DNA of 18,678 bases from an uncultured Solobacterium sp. (GTDB lineage Bacteria; Bacillota_I; Bacilli_A; Erysipelotrichales; Erysipelotrichaceae), in the NCBI GenBank assembly GCA_905194705.1, contig CAJJTI010000021.1:1-18678 (forward strand), written 5' to 3'. The notes beneath the pieces were generated by a model. That model ran no database searches and was not told where the DNA came from. It saw nothing but the letters and a program-made list of their open reading frames with translations. Shown in pieces: positions 1-7,123 of this stretch (its first letter is position 1; each line of letters opens with the position of its first letter). Position numbers and translations under genes: made by a program.

Positions 1-1433
1 TTTCTATCACCTGTTAACATAACAACATTGTTAACATTTTCTTGTTTCATCTGTTTAATTGCATTTTTCGCTTCAGGTTTAACTTCATCTTTAATTAAGA
101 TAGCACCTAGATACTCATTATCTTTTGCAACATATGAAACCGTAGCACTTTGATCATTTACCTTAATATATGGAATATTGTTAGCTTCCATTAATTTTTG
201 ATTACCCACATAAATCTTATGGTTATCTATTGTAGCGATAATACCAGAACCAGTTACATTTTCTGTATCAGTCACAATACTTGTATTAATTTCTTCTTTT
301 GTTTCATCTCTAAATGCTGCATAAATTGATTTAGCAATAGGGTGCGTTGATAAACCTTCCGCAAGAGAAGCTTCTCTTAATACTTCTTCTTTTGTTATTC
401 CATCTTTTGTAATAACATCTGTCACTTTAAAAGTACCTTTTGTTAGTGTACCTGTTTTATCAGATACAACAGTATCAAGCTCTGCCATTAGTTCAAGATA
501 GTTAGATCCTTTAACAAGTACTCCATTTCTACTTGCTGCACCAATTCCTCCAAAGAATGATAGTGGAATAGAAATAACTAATGCACATGGACAGGAAATA
601 ACTAAGAACGTACAAGCTCTATAAATCCAAGTCATTGGATTACGTGTGATAATAGAAGGAATAATCGCTAAAGCTAATGCACTGTATACAACAACTGGTG
701 TATACCATCTCGCAAATCTTGTAATAAAGTTTTCAGTTTGTGATTTTTTCTCTGATGCATTTTCTACAAGTTCTAATATTTTAGAAACCGTAGAATCTTC
801 AAATGCTTTTGTAGCTTCAATCTTTAATAAACCTTCACCATTGATACAGCCTGAAATTACTTCTTCTCCAGCTCTTACCGTTCTAGGTACTGATTCACCT
901 GTTAAAGCTGCTGTATTTACTAAACTTTTACCACTTTTTACAATACCATCTACAGGAATCTTTTCTCCTGGTTTAATCACAAGAATATTACCAACTTCTA
1001 CATCATCTGGATCAATAATTTCAATTGTTCCATCTTCATTTTCTAGGTTAGCATGTTCTGGCACAATATCCATTAACTGTGTAATAGAAGCACGTGATTT
1101 ACCAACAGCATAACTTTGAAACCATTCCCCTACTTGATAAAACAGCATAACTGCACATGCTTCAGAATTTTCTCCTGTTGCAAAAGCACCAATTGTCGCC
1201 ACAAACATCAAGAATGATTCATCAAAAGGTTGTCTATTCTTTATACCTAATAATGCTTTTCTTACAACATTCCATCCACTTAATGCATAAGGAATAACAT
1301 ATGCAAGAAAACTGTATAATCTATTTTCAAATATGAACGGGAAAAGATTTGCTTTATCAAAAATGGTAAATAACAAAAATACCCCTAAAGCAATAAGTAT
1401 TTGTTTTAATTCTTTCTTCAATTTATTTTCCAT
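1..1433 (-). CDS. cadA: Zn/Cd/Pb-type P1B ATPase, 3' end missing (N-terminal 477 residues)
   Basis: This gene encodes a membrane pump that hydrolyses ATP to export soft divalent metals. The frame is open from the left edge to an ATG at 1433, preceded by GGAG eight bases upstream. Visible landmarks are the actuator TGES at residues 178-181, the membrane metal-binding CPC at 281-283, the phosphorylated aspartate D325 in DKTGT, the HP dipeptide at 364-365, and TGDR at the window edge. The last transmembrane helices lie outside. CPC plus HP defines the P1B heavy-metal class; the zinc/cadmium/lead assignment comes mainly from the neighbouring HMA protein and repressor, because the discriminating residues of the final helices are not visible. 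The N-terminus goes straight into a membrane segment with no CxxC metal-binding domain; that domain is a separate gene just upstream. It could be annotated cadA or zntA. Confidence 0.95.
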   Translation of the reverse strand, partial: MENKLKKELKQILIALGVFLLFTIFDKANLFPFIFENRLYSFLAYVIPYALSGWNVVRKALLGIKNRQPFDESFLMFVATIGAFATGENSEACAVMLFYQVGEWFQSYAVGKSRASITQLMDIVPEHANLENEDGTIEIIDPDDVEVGNILVIKPGEKIPVDGIVKSGKSLVNTAALTGESVPRTVRAGEEVISGCINGEGLLKIEATKAFEDSTVSKILELVENASEKKSQTENFITRFARWYTPVVVYSALALAIIPSIITRNPMTWIYRACTFLVISCPCALVISIPLSFFGGIGAASRNGVLVKGSNYLELMAELDTVVSDKTGTLTKGTFKVTDVITKDGITKEEVLREASLAEGLSTHPIAKSIYAAFRDETKEEINTSIVTDTENVTGSGIIATIDNHKIYVGNQKLMEANNIPYIKVNDQSATVSYVAKDNEYLGAILIKDEVKPEAKNAIKQMKQENVNNVVMLTGDR

Positions 1434-1460
1434 AAGTTTTTCTCCACGTTTGTTTAAAAA

Positions 1461-1484
1461 CATCATACAGATGACCGTATGATG
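1461..1484 (-). terminator. Hairpin plus short T-run between HMA and ATPase genes (attenuator candidate)
   Basis: A perfect 8-bp stem, CATCATAC with GTATGATG, encloses an 8-nt loop. On the minus strand it is followed by TTTTT. It lies in the 61-nt gap between the HMA gene and the ATPase start. The stem is AT-rich and the T-run short, so partial termination or RNA processing is more likely than a full stop. Confidence 0.5.
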
Positions 1485-1494
1485 CTTTGTTATT

Positions 1495-1710
1495 TTATAG
1501 TTCTACTGAGAAATCAGGTTCAATCTTCTTGCCTGTTTCAATTGCTGTTTTTAAGATTTCGTCAAATCTCTCATCTTCTGCTTCTAGAGTAAATTTCTGC
1601 ATTAAGAAATTAACTTTAGCATCTGTAACCCCATCAATCTTTTTAATTGCATCTTCTACTTTTGCAGCACATGCAGCACAATCAATTTCACATTTGAACT
1701 TCTTTTTCAT
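1495..1710 (-). CDS. Free-standing heavy-metal-associated (HMA) domain protein, 71 aa
   Basis: This small soluble protein has the ferredoxin-like HMA fold that carries a metal ion to a P1B ATPase. The metal site is DCAAC at residues 10-14 (C11 and C14), with another cysteine at C7. An aspartate directly before CxxC is the feature of the ZntA N-terminal domain (zinc/lead/cadmium), whereas copper chaperones usually have GMTCxxC. The length equals one HMA domain. The start has AGGAGAAG about 9-10 nt upstream. It lies between the repressor gene (33-nt gap) and the ATPase gene (61-nt gap) in one operon. I infer that it replaces the N-terminal domain missing from the ATPase. Copper chaperone CopZ is the alternative but fits the motif less well. 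Confidence 0.88.
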   Translation of the reverse strand: MKKKFKCEIDCAACAAKVEDAIKKIDGVTDAKVNFLMQKFTLEAEDERFDEILKTAIETGKKIEPDFSVEL

Positions 1711-1743
1711 ATTCTTTTCTTCTCCTCAAGCATAATCAAGTAT

Positions 1744-2061
1744 CTATTTTTCTTCGATATGTTCTTTGCCCATGGCAATAATTGTCTTAACGTGTTCATC
1801 ATCAAGATCATAAAGTATCGTTTTTCCACTTCTTCTAGAGCGCACAAGTTTAGATACTTTCAAAATTTTTAACTGATGAGAAATAGCAGATTGATTCATA
1901 TCCAAATCTTCCGAAATTTCGGTAACACTTTTTTCACCATCAAATAAATCATATAAAATTTTTACTCTTGTAGAATCACCAAATAATTCTGCAAGTTCAC
2001 ATAATTCATCTTCATTTAATGGAATATGTTCTTTCTTTTCTCTCATGCAGTCTTTTTTCAT
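1744..2061 (-). CDS. ArsR/SmtB-family zinc-responsive repressor
   Basis: This winged-helix repressor is expected to release the operon promoter when metal binds. I start it at 2061 (105 aa) because AAGGA precedes that ATG at good spacing; an upstream in-frame ATG at 2073 has no ribosome site and lies in the operator dyad. The recognition helix is around residues 54-68 (MNQSAISHQLKIL). The C-terminal helix has D88, H90, H101 and E104, the exact D-x-H-x10-H-x2-E pattern of the alpha-5 zinc site of SmtB. The ELCVCD alpha-3 motif of CadC is absent, which argues for zinc (or cobalt/nickel) rather than cadmium/lead sensing, although a lone cysteine is present at C5. It is the first gene of the metal efflux operon and probably autoregulated. 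Confidence 0.93.
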   Translation of the reverse strand: MKKDCMREKKEHIPLNEDELCELAELFGDSTRVKILYDLFDGEKSVTEISEDLDMNQSAISHQLKILKVSKLVRSRRSGKTILYDLDDEHVKTIIAMGKEHIEEK

Positions 2062-2074
2062 ATGTCCTTCCATT

Positions 2075-2111
2075 CATATGAATACTTTATCATATGTTCA
2101 AACGTTGTCAA
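2075..2111 (-). promoter_or_regulatory. Promoter and operator of the metal efflux operon
   Basis: On the minus strand, TTGACA (2106-2111) is followed after 16 nt by TAAAGT (2084-2089). An inverted repeat, CATATGA at 2075-2081 and TCATATG at 2090-2096 with an 8-nt spacer, covers the -10 region. Its AT-rich sequence resembles SmtB/CzrA-type operators, and its position fits repression by blocking polymerase. A 12-bp palindrome, ATTCATATGAAT, lies at its downstream edge (2072-2083). Confidence 0.65.
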
Positions 2112-2125
2112 TAGTTATATGCATA

Positions 2126-2950
2126 TTATTTGCTAAAACTATCATCAATATTCATTAACATGATATTTGAAGAATATACTTCTTTTGCAAGTATCAAAAG
2201 ACTTAAAATAAAACCATCTTTTACTAAGGTATATGATTCACTTATTGCTTCTTCACTTAATAGCTTATGCTTCTCCAGCAAATGATATTCACACATTTTA
2301 TCTAAATATTTTTTAGTTTCTTTTACTGATAAACCAACATTTTTACTTATTACATCTAAAACAACATAAGTCTCCTTATCCAAGCTACCTAGAAATAATA
2401 AAATATCAATAACTTTTTCACTAGCAAGTAACCCAAAAAGGCTCACATAATCTTCTTTTTGCATAACTAAATCTTTAAAACACTCACGCTTTTTAACAAG
2501 CATCATAAATTGCGAATCTATCGTAAGATTACCAATCATATACCCCCATTTTGAAGATAACTGTGCAAGATTTTCTAAACCGTTTGTTTTTGTAATAACG
2601 GGGGATCGTTTCCCGATTAATTCCATTACTGATTTAGGTGAAAAAGCAGCTAACGCACTAAGCCAAGCCATTTGATATGCTTTATCAAAGCGATTATCAT
2701 CCTTTTCATCAAACTCTTTAATAATTGCTTCGAATATATCTTCTTTTTCACTTGTTTTATGTCCATATAATGTATCAATACTGACATTTAACACATCTGC
2801 TATTTGCGGAATTATTTCAGCATCTGGCATACTGCCTTTTTCCCACTTTGAAACGGCTTGGCCACTGACATGTAATTTTTCACCTAGCTCGATTTGCGTT
2901 AAATGATTTAAAATACGATATTTTTTTATATTCTCTGACAAGATAAACAT
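2126..2950 (-). CDS. XRE-family helix-turn-helix regulator with a 200-residue C-terminal domain
   Basis: This is a DNA-binding regulator of unknown target. Residues 5-63 form a Cro/CI-type HTH: TQIELGEKLHVSGQAVSKWE is the helix-turn-helix core, followed by the usual PD..IPQIADVLNVSIDTLYG. The remaining roughly 210 residues match no domain I can name; the region near 180-250 reads like a second winged-helix fold. I start at 2950 because AAAGGA lies 7 nt upstream; an in-frame ATG at 2992 lacks a ribosome site and falls inside an inverted repeat. The gene lies 51 nt downstream of the MerR-type gene on the same strand, so the two may be co-transcribed. No terminator is visible between it and the metal operon. 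Confidence 0.85.
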   Translation of the reverse strand: MFILSENIKKYRILNHLTQIELGEKLHVSGQAVSKWEKGSMPDAEIIPQIADVLNVSIDTLYGHKTSEKEDIFEAIIKEFDEKDDNRFDKAYQMAWLSALAAFSPKSVMELIGKRSPVITKTNGLENLAQLSSKWGYMIGNLTIDSQFMMLVKKRECFKDLVMQKEDYVSLFGLLASEKVIDILLFLGSLDKETYVVLDVISKNVGLSVKETKKYLDKMCEYHLLEKHKLLSEEAISESYTLVKDGFILSLLILAKEVYSSNIMLMNIDDSFSK

Positions 2951-2981
2951 AAGTATTTCCTTTTTTATGTATCTTATCATA

Positions 2982-3002
2982 AATTCAACCATTAGTTGAA
3001 TT
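2982..3002. promoter_or_regulatory. Perfect inverted repeat before the XRE gene (candidate operator)
   Basis: AATTCAAC and GTTGAATT form 8-bp arms around the 5-nt spacer CATTA. The repeat lies upstream of the XRE regulator start (2950) and reaches the last stop-codon base of the MerR-type gene. XRE repressors commonly bind such dyads next to their own gene, so autoregulation is a reasonable guess. Confidence 0.4.
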
Positions 3003-3757
3003 CACATCACTTGTATTGTTATAAAAATAGTTTCATATTTATATGAAGTATCACTTGATCCCATAATTAAATATGCATAAGCTTCATTTGTTAAATGATA
3101 TCCCTGTTTCTCTATTTCATCTAATTTTGGCTGTAACAATTCTTTTGGTATTAACTCACCATGTCTTACTTCACATTTAAAATCACAATATAAGCCTTTA
3201 GATAGTTTTTTATATTCCAGTCTATTATCCAGTATTTTATGAAATAAGAATCCTTGTTCATACGAATATTGATCCGTCTGTATTTTACAAACAGGTATAC
3301 CGGCACCATATTTTTCAAATAATATAGGAAATCGTTTTTCATTATCACTTGTTAAAGGATAAAAAAACATATCCTCTTTTTCTATGATTTTGAATGGAAC
3401 TTTCAATTGTAGTAAAGATTGAATCTCTTTTGCATTTTTTATTTTCTGTTCGAGAATCAATTTTTCTTTTTCCAGTTCTATTACACTGTTACTTACAGAT
3501 ATTCTCGCTAAATCCATATCTCTATTCTGCATAAAAGCTTTAATATCTTTTAAAGAAATACCTAAACTGTTATAAAGTTTAATCATTACTAATAAGTAGC
3601 AATCATTTTCCGAATATGAGCGATAATTATTATCTTCATTTCTAGCCGGCTTAATTAATCCTTCAGATTCATAAAAACGAATCATGTCTTTTGATAATCC
3701 TGTAGCTTCAGATACTTCTTGAATCTTCATATTTTTCACCATTGACATTGGAAGCAT
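3002..3757 (-). CDS. MerR-family regulator with a GyrI-like effector-binding domain
   Basis: This is a dimeric transcription activator of the MerR/BmrR type. Residues 10-78 are the winged HTH, with the typical KIQEVSEATGLSKDMIRFYE start and NNYRSYSENDC segment. About 88-117 form the dimerising coiled coil. The last 120 residues resemble a GyrI/SRPBCC-type ligand domain ending in a YETIFITIQV strand, so the inducer is probably a small organic molecule; no metal-binding cysteine pattern is seen. The start at 3757 has AAAGG 5 nt upstream, but it overlaps the operator; in-frame ATGs at 3748 and 3730 are alternatives. It is divergent from the flavoprotein gene, whose promoter has MerR-type geometry, so that gene is the likely target. 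Confidence 0.88.
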   Translation of the reverse strand: MLPMSMVKNMKIQEVSEATGLSKDMIRFYESEGLIKPARNEDNNYRSYSENDCYLLVMIKLYNSLGISLKDIKAFMQNRDMDLARISVSNSVIELEKEKLILEQKIKNAKEIQSLLQLKVPFKIIEKEDMFFYPLTSDNEKRFPILFEKYGAGIPVCKIQTDQYSYEQGFLFHKILDNRLEYKKLSKGLYCDFKCEVRHGELIPKELLQPKLDEIEKQGYHLTNEAYAYLIMGSSDTSYKYETIFITIQVM

Positions 3758-3772
3758 TCCAACCTTTACACT
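3742..3772 (+). promoter_or_regulatory. MerR-type activatable promoter of the flavoprotein gene
   Basis: A consensus -35 TTGACA (3742-3747) is separated by 19 nt from TACACT (3767-3772). The spacer begins with a perfect dyad, TTGGAA-GCA-TTCCAA (3748-3762). A long 19-20 nt spacer containing a dyad is the hallmark of promoters that MerR-family proteins activate by twisting the DNA. The site overlaps the start of the divergent merR-type gene, which implies autoregulation as well. Confidence 0.75.
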
Positions 3773-3777
3773 AATAC

Positions 3778-3793
3778 TGTGAATTATATCACA
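3778..3793. promoter_or_regulatory. TGTGA-N6-TCACA palindrome over the merR-side extended -10
   Basis: TGTGAATTATATCACA matches the Crp/Fnr-type half-site pattern exactly. On the minus strand the same bases contain TGATATAAT, an extended -10 box (TATAAT at 3783-3788) that would start the MerR-type gene about 19 nt before its ATG. A Crp/Fnr protein bound here would block that promoter and sit just downstream of the flavoprotein promoter. The palindrome may be partly coincidental, because the -10 contributes half of it. Confidence 0.45.
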
Positions 3794-3803
3794 AGGAGGG
3801 AAT

Positions 3804-6155
3804 ATGAAAAAATTATTAAGTATTATGTTAAGTATGCTTCTAATTTCTTCTGTTACTGGATGTAGTTCTAAAACTAATTCTACAGATAGTGGAATGAAAG
3901 ATGGAACTTATTCAAGTACACAACAGGGATTTGGAGGCGAAGTTTCTGTTACATTAACAATCGCTAATGGAAAGATTGAAACAGCAGAACTAGTTGGAGA
4001 CAATGAAACAGAAAATGTTGGTAAAGCTGCATTAAGCACTTTATCAGATCAAATTATTGAAAAGCAATCTGCTGAAATTGATGGTGTTTCTGGTGCTACA
4101 GTTACAAGTAATGCTGTAAAAGCTGGCATTCAAGCTTGCCTTGATGAAGCTAATGGTAAAGAAACAGGCACTACTGAAGCTAAACTTCAAGATGGTACAT
4201 ATACAGCAAGTGCATGGGGATTTTCTACAAATAAAGAATTAACAGTTGAAGTAACAATTGCTGAAAACAAAATGACATCAATTGATGTTACGGATTCTGG
4301 TGACACAGATATTATTCTTAATACAGCAATTGAATATATGATTCCACAAATGATTGAGAATCAATCTGTAAAAGTAGACTCTACAACAGGTGCTACAACA
4401 AGTAGTAACGCAATTAAAATGGCTGTAGAAGACTGCTTGAAACAAAGTTTAAGTGCTGCCGGAAGTGAAGAAAGTGCAATTAGTGCGTTCTATACAGTTC
4501 CTGCAAAAAAGACTGATAAAGAAACAATCGATACTGACATTTTAGTTGTTGGTATGGGTGGAAGTGGTATGGTTACGGCAACTCGTGCAGCTGAAGCTCT
4601 ATACAAAGCTAATGGAAATGATGCAAGTAAAGTAAGCGTTCTATCTATCGATAAAGCTGCTAAATATGGTGGAACAAGTGTTACAACAACTTCCCCAATG
4701 TCTATCAACCCATCTTACTTTGTAGAAAAGAACAATGGTGAAGAATATGTTGATGCAGATGAACTAAAAGCTGCATGGATGGAATATACAGAAGGTGATG
4801 CAAAAGAATTCGCTATCGATTATATGATGGAAGAATCTGGTCCTGCTGTTGACTGGTTAATTGACAATGGATTTGTATTTGGTGCTCCTGCACAAGGACT
4901 AAGTGCTCCATATAAAGTATGTGTTAACTATGGTGATCAATTTGCTATTCCAAAGAACGTTACACAAACTTACTTCGATAAACTTTATGATACATATACA
5001 AGTTATGGTGGAAAAACAATGCTACAAGTTGAAGGCAGAAGCTTAATCACAAATGAAAATGGTGATGTTGTTGGTGTAAATGCTGTTGCAAGCGATGGTA
5101 CAGAATATACAATCAACGCCAAGAAAGTAGTTCTTGCATGTGGTGGTTTTGCTGGAAGTGGTGAAATGGAAGACAAATATCTATCTGATGAATATTACAA
5201 CTTATCAGGTGGTGGAAGATACAACTTATTCGGTATGGCTCAAAACGATGGCAAGATGATGCAATCTGCTATTGATAATGGTGCTGCTACTTATAACATT
5301 GGTATGCCACCTATCAGTCACATTGGTGGTGCATATATGATTATGCATGAATTCCCAATTATTGAACTTGATACAATGGATATTTGGACTGGAAGAAACG
5401 CTACTCAATCTCTAAATGATATCCCAATGATGATGGCTGTAGCTCCTAACTGTCTAGCTGTTAACCGTAAAGGTGTTAGATTCGCTGATGAAACAACATT
5501 AGCTGCATATAAGAACTGGGGATCAGGTGCATATTACTACACAATCTGGTCAAGTGAACAAATTAAGAATATCGAAGAAAACGGTATGGAATTTGATACT
5601 ATTGGTATCTTTGTTAACCAGGGTGGCTGGCCAAGTCATGTTGCTATCCCAGAAATCTATGACATCTTAAAAGCTGGTGAAGACATGGGTTATATTTATG
5701 AAGGTAATACAATCGAAGAATTAGCTGAAAAGATTGGTGTTGATCCTAGCACATTAGCTAATACAGTAGCTGACTATAATGAATACATTGATACTGGTGT
5801 TGCAAAAGATGGTATTGAAAAAGCTGATGTAATCTATGGTATTGATGGCAGTCCTTTAGAAGGCGACTATTCAACAAAAGAAAAAGTTGAAGGTGATGGT
5901 CCATATTATGCAGTTAAAGGTTCACCATGGTTATATTCAACAATCGGTGGTCTTGATGTAGATGAAGACTTACAAGTTCTTGATACAAATGGCAATAAGA
6001 TTAATGGCTTATATGCTGTTGGTACAGATTGTGAAGGTGTATTATTTACAGAAAAGAAAGAATATGTAACTTATGGTGGTGCTGACCAAGGTTGGGCATT
6101 TACATCCGGTTATATTCTAGGACCTAAACTAGCTGAAGAAATTTCTGCAGAATAA
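3804..6155 (+). CDS. Exported lipoprotein reductase: two FMN-binding domains fused to a FAD fumarate-reductase-like domain
   Basis: This 783-residue flavoprotein probably passes electrons to an acceptor outside the membrane. Residues 1-20 are a lipoprotein signal with lipobox VTGC (C20). Two FMN_bind domains follow (about 32-113 and 128-212), each with a flavinylation motif, DGVSGAT (T99) and DSTTGAT (T198), where ApbE enzymes attach FMN covalently. A FAD_binding_2 domain runs from 243 to the end, with GMGGSG at 250-255, ACGGFAG near 445, and GLYAVG at 735-740. Known relatives include urocanate reductase and flavinylated surface reductases of Gram-positive bacteria, usually with one FMN domain. 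In the substrate pocket, the RD after NETTT-type motifs is A567-A568, VHHTMGG reads LYSTIGG, and the ANRLGG arginine is replaced (VTYGG). The substrate is therefore probably not fumarate and remains unknown. AAGGAGG precedes the ATG by 4 nt. No electron-donor or ApbE gene is nearby. Confidence 0.93.
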   Translation: MKKLLSIMLSMLLISSVTGCSSKTNSTDSGMKDGTYSSTQQGFGGEVSVTLTIANGKIETAELVGDNETENVGKAALSTLSDQIIEKQSAEIDGVSGATVTSNAVKAGIQACLDEANGKETGTTEAKLQDGTYTASAWGFSTNKELTVEVTIAENKMTSIDVTDSGDTDIILNTAIEYMIPQMIENQSVKVDSTTGATTSSNAIKMAVEDCLKQSLSAAGSEESAISAFYTVPAKKTDKETIDTDILVVGMGGSGMVTATRAAEALYKANGNDASKVSVLSIDKAAKYGGTSVTTTSPMSINPSYFVEKNNGEEYVDADELKAAWMEYTEGDAKEFAIDYMMEESGPAVDWLIDNGFVFGAPAQGLSAPYKVCVNYGDQFAIPKNVTQTYFDKLYDTYTSYGGKTMLQVEGRSLITNENGDVVGVNAVASDGTEYTINAKKVVLACGGFAGSGEMEDKYLSDEYYNLSGGGRYNLFGMAQNDGKMMQSAIDNGAATYNIGMPPISHIGGAYMIMHEFPIIELDTMDIWTGRNATQSLNDIPMMMAVAPNCLAVNRKGVRFADETTLAAYKNWGSGAYYYTIWSSEQIKNIEENGMEFDTIGIFVNQGGWPSHVAIPEIYDILKAGEDMGYIYEGNTIEELAEKIGVDPSTLANTVADYNEYIDTGVAKDGIEKADVIYGIDGSPLEGDYSTKEKVEGDGPYYAVKGSPWLYSTIGGLDVDEDLQVLDTNGNKINGLYAVGTDCEGVLFTEKKEYVTYGGADQGWAFTSGYILGPKLAEEISAE

Positions 6156-6165
6156 TTTTTACTTA

Positions 6166-6191
6166 AGTCATGCATTCGCATGGCTTTTTTT
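6166..6191 (+). terminator. Rho-independent terminator of the flavoprotein gene
   Basis: AGTCATGC and GCATGGCT pair as an 8-bp stem (one G-U) around the loop ATTC, followed by seven T. It begins 10 nt after the stop codon and ends a single-gene transcript. Confidence 0.9.
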
Positions 6192-6206
6192 ATCGAAAAA
6201 ATTCAC

Positions 6207-6242
6207 AAAAAAACCCAAGAAATTTTTATCATTTTTCTTAGG
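6207..6242 (-). terminator. Rho-independent terminator of the Nif3-like gene
   Basis: On the minus strand CCTAAGAAA and TTTCTTGGG form a 9-bp stem (one G-U) with an 11-nt loop, followed by seven T. It faces the flavoprotein terminator, so the two convergent transcripts are insulated from each other. Confidence 0.85.
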
Positions 6243-6259
6243 TTCATAACGTATATAAA

Positions 6260-7054
6260 CTAATTCGATTCTTGTTGTACTAGTGTATATTTGAATCCTT
6301 CATGTAATCTATAAACTTCTAAATTTGGAAATTTATTACGCAAATGTTCAACCATACCATCCATTCCTGGCATCTCATTCACAGAATGATGTAAAAGAAT
6401 AATAGGAATATGATGATCCAAGCACCATTGGTGTTCTATCCAGTTAGTTCCACCATCATCGGCCAACATAACGCAATCGGCACCCATTTTAATCATTTCT
6501 GGTAAATGTGTTGCTGCTCCTACTCCTGTAGCAAACACCTTAACTTTATAGTCAGGATCACCTAATATTTCTACATGATTACTACCGTAACCAGCAAGTG
6601 CATTTGCATATTTTTGAGCAATTTCACGAACTGTTAATGTTTCATTAATATATGCCTTTGTATGATAACTGTTGATTACTCTTTCTTCGAAAGGTAAACC
6701 TGTAAGATGATTTAATGAATCTGCTACACCAAACTTTGGAAACATGTCCCAGCCATCATGCAATCGATAAACAGTAATATCATTTTCTTTGCAGAATTTA
6801 ATTTTGTCTTGTCTAGCTTGGAAATACCCCTGCCACATATGTGTATGTTCCAAATATAAAAAGTTTTCATGATCAATAATAAAATGAATGTCTTGTTTCT
6901 TCGCTTCTTCTAATGCTTCTTTTGTAGCTACCCAGCAAACCCCTATCTTATTAACTTCTTTATTATCTCCAGTTAAAATAACATCTCTTGTTTGAGAGTA
7001 ATCCACCCATGTAGCTTCTTTTTTAATTTCCTCAATTATTTCATTAATATACAT
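6260..7054 (-). CDS. Nif3-like (DUF34) dinuclear-metal protein
   Basis: This cytosolic protein of 264 residues belongs to the Nif3/YbgI/YqfO family of ring-forming two-metal proteins, whose biochemical role is unsettled. Visible ligand candidates are D61-H62 in IIDHENF (the family usually has two histidines here), H99/D103 in LHDGWD, and H223 with E227 in LLHHSVNE; the four-residue H-to-E spacing equals that of E. coli YbgI (H215/E219). The C-terminal GMDGMVEHLRNKFP matches the family's end. AGGAGA lies about 9 nt before the start. It is a single-gene unit between two minus-strand terminators. The first metal position differs from the usual HH, so this is a divergent branch; metal content is inferred. 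Confidence 0.82.
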   Translation of the reverse strand: MYINEIIEEIKKEATWVDYSQTRDVILTGDNKEVNKIGVCWVATKEALEEAKKQDIHFIIDHENFLYLEHTHMWQGYFQARQDKIKFCKENDITVYRLHDGWDMFPKFGVADSLNHLTGLPFEERVINSYHTKAYINETLTVREIAQKYANALAGYGSNHVEILGDPDYKVKVFATGVGAATHLPEMIKMGADCVMLADDGGTNWIEHQWCLDHHIPIILLHHSVNEMPGMDGMVEHLRNKFPNLEVYRLHEGFKYTLVQQESN

Positions 7055-7090
7055 TTAAAGTTTTCTCCTTACTAAAATAGTAGCACACAT

Positions 7091-7119
7091 AAAAAAGGCA
7101 AAACCAATAAAGTTTGCCT
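7091..7119 (-). terminator. Rho-independent terminator of the EAL gene
   Basis: On the minus strand AGGCAAA and TTTGCCT form a 7-bp stem with a 10-nt loop, followed by six T. It starts 4 nt past the stop codon of the phosphodiesterase gene and separates it from the Nif3-like gene. Confidence 0.85.
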
Positions 7120-7123
7120 ATTT

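Noticed and set aside
646..1113. Plus-strand open frame of 155 codons
   Set aside because: It is antisense to the P-type ATPase, whose motifs are complete on the other strand, and it has no recognisable domain.
1487..1735. Plus-strand open frame opposite the HMA gene
   Set aside because: Mirror frame of the HMA coding sequence, with no ribosome site and no known domain.
7055..7120. Promoter for the Nif3-like gene (TTGCCT, 16 nt, TATTTT)
   Set aside because: Both boxes match only four of six bases and the -35 lies inside a terminator stem; not strong enough to list.
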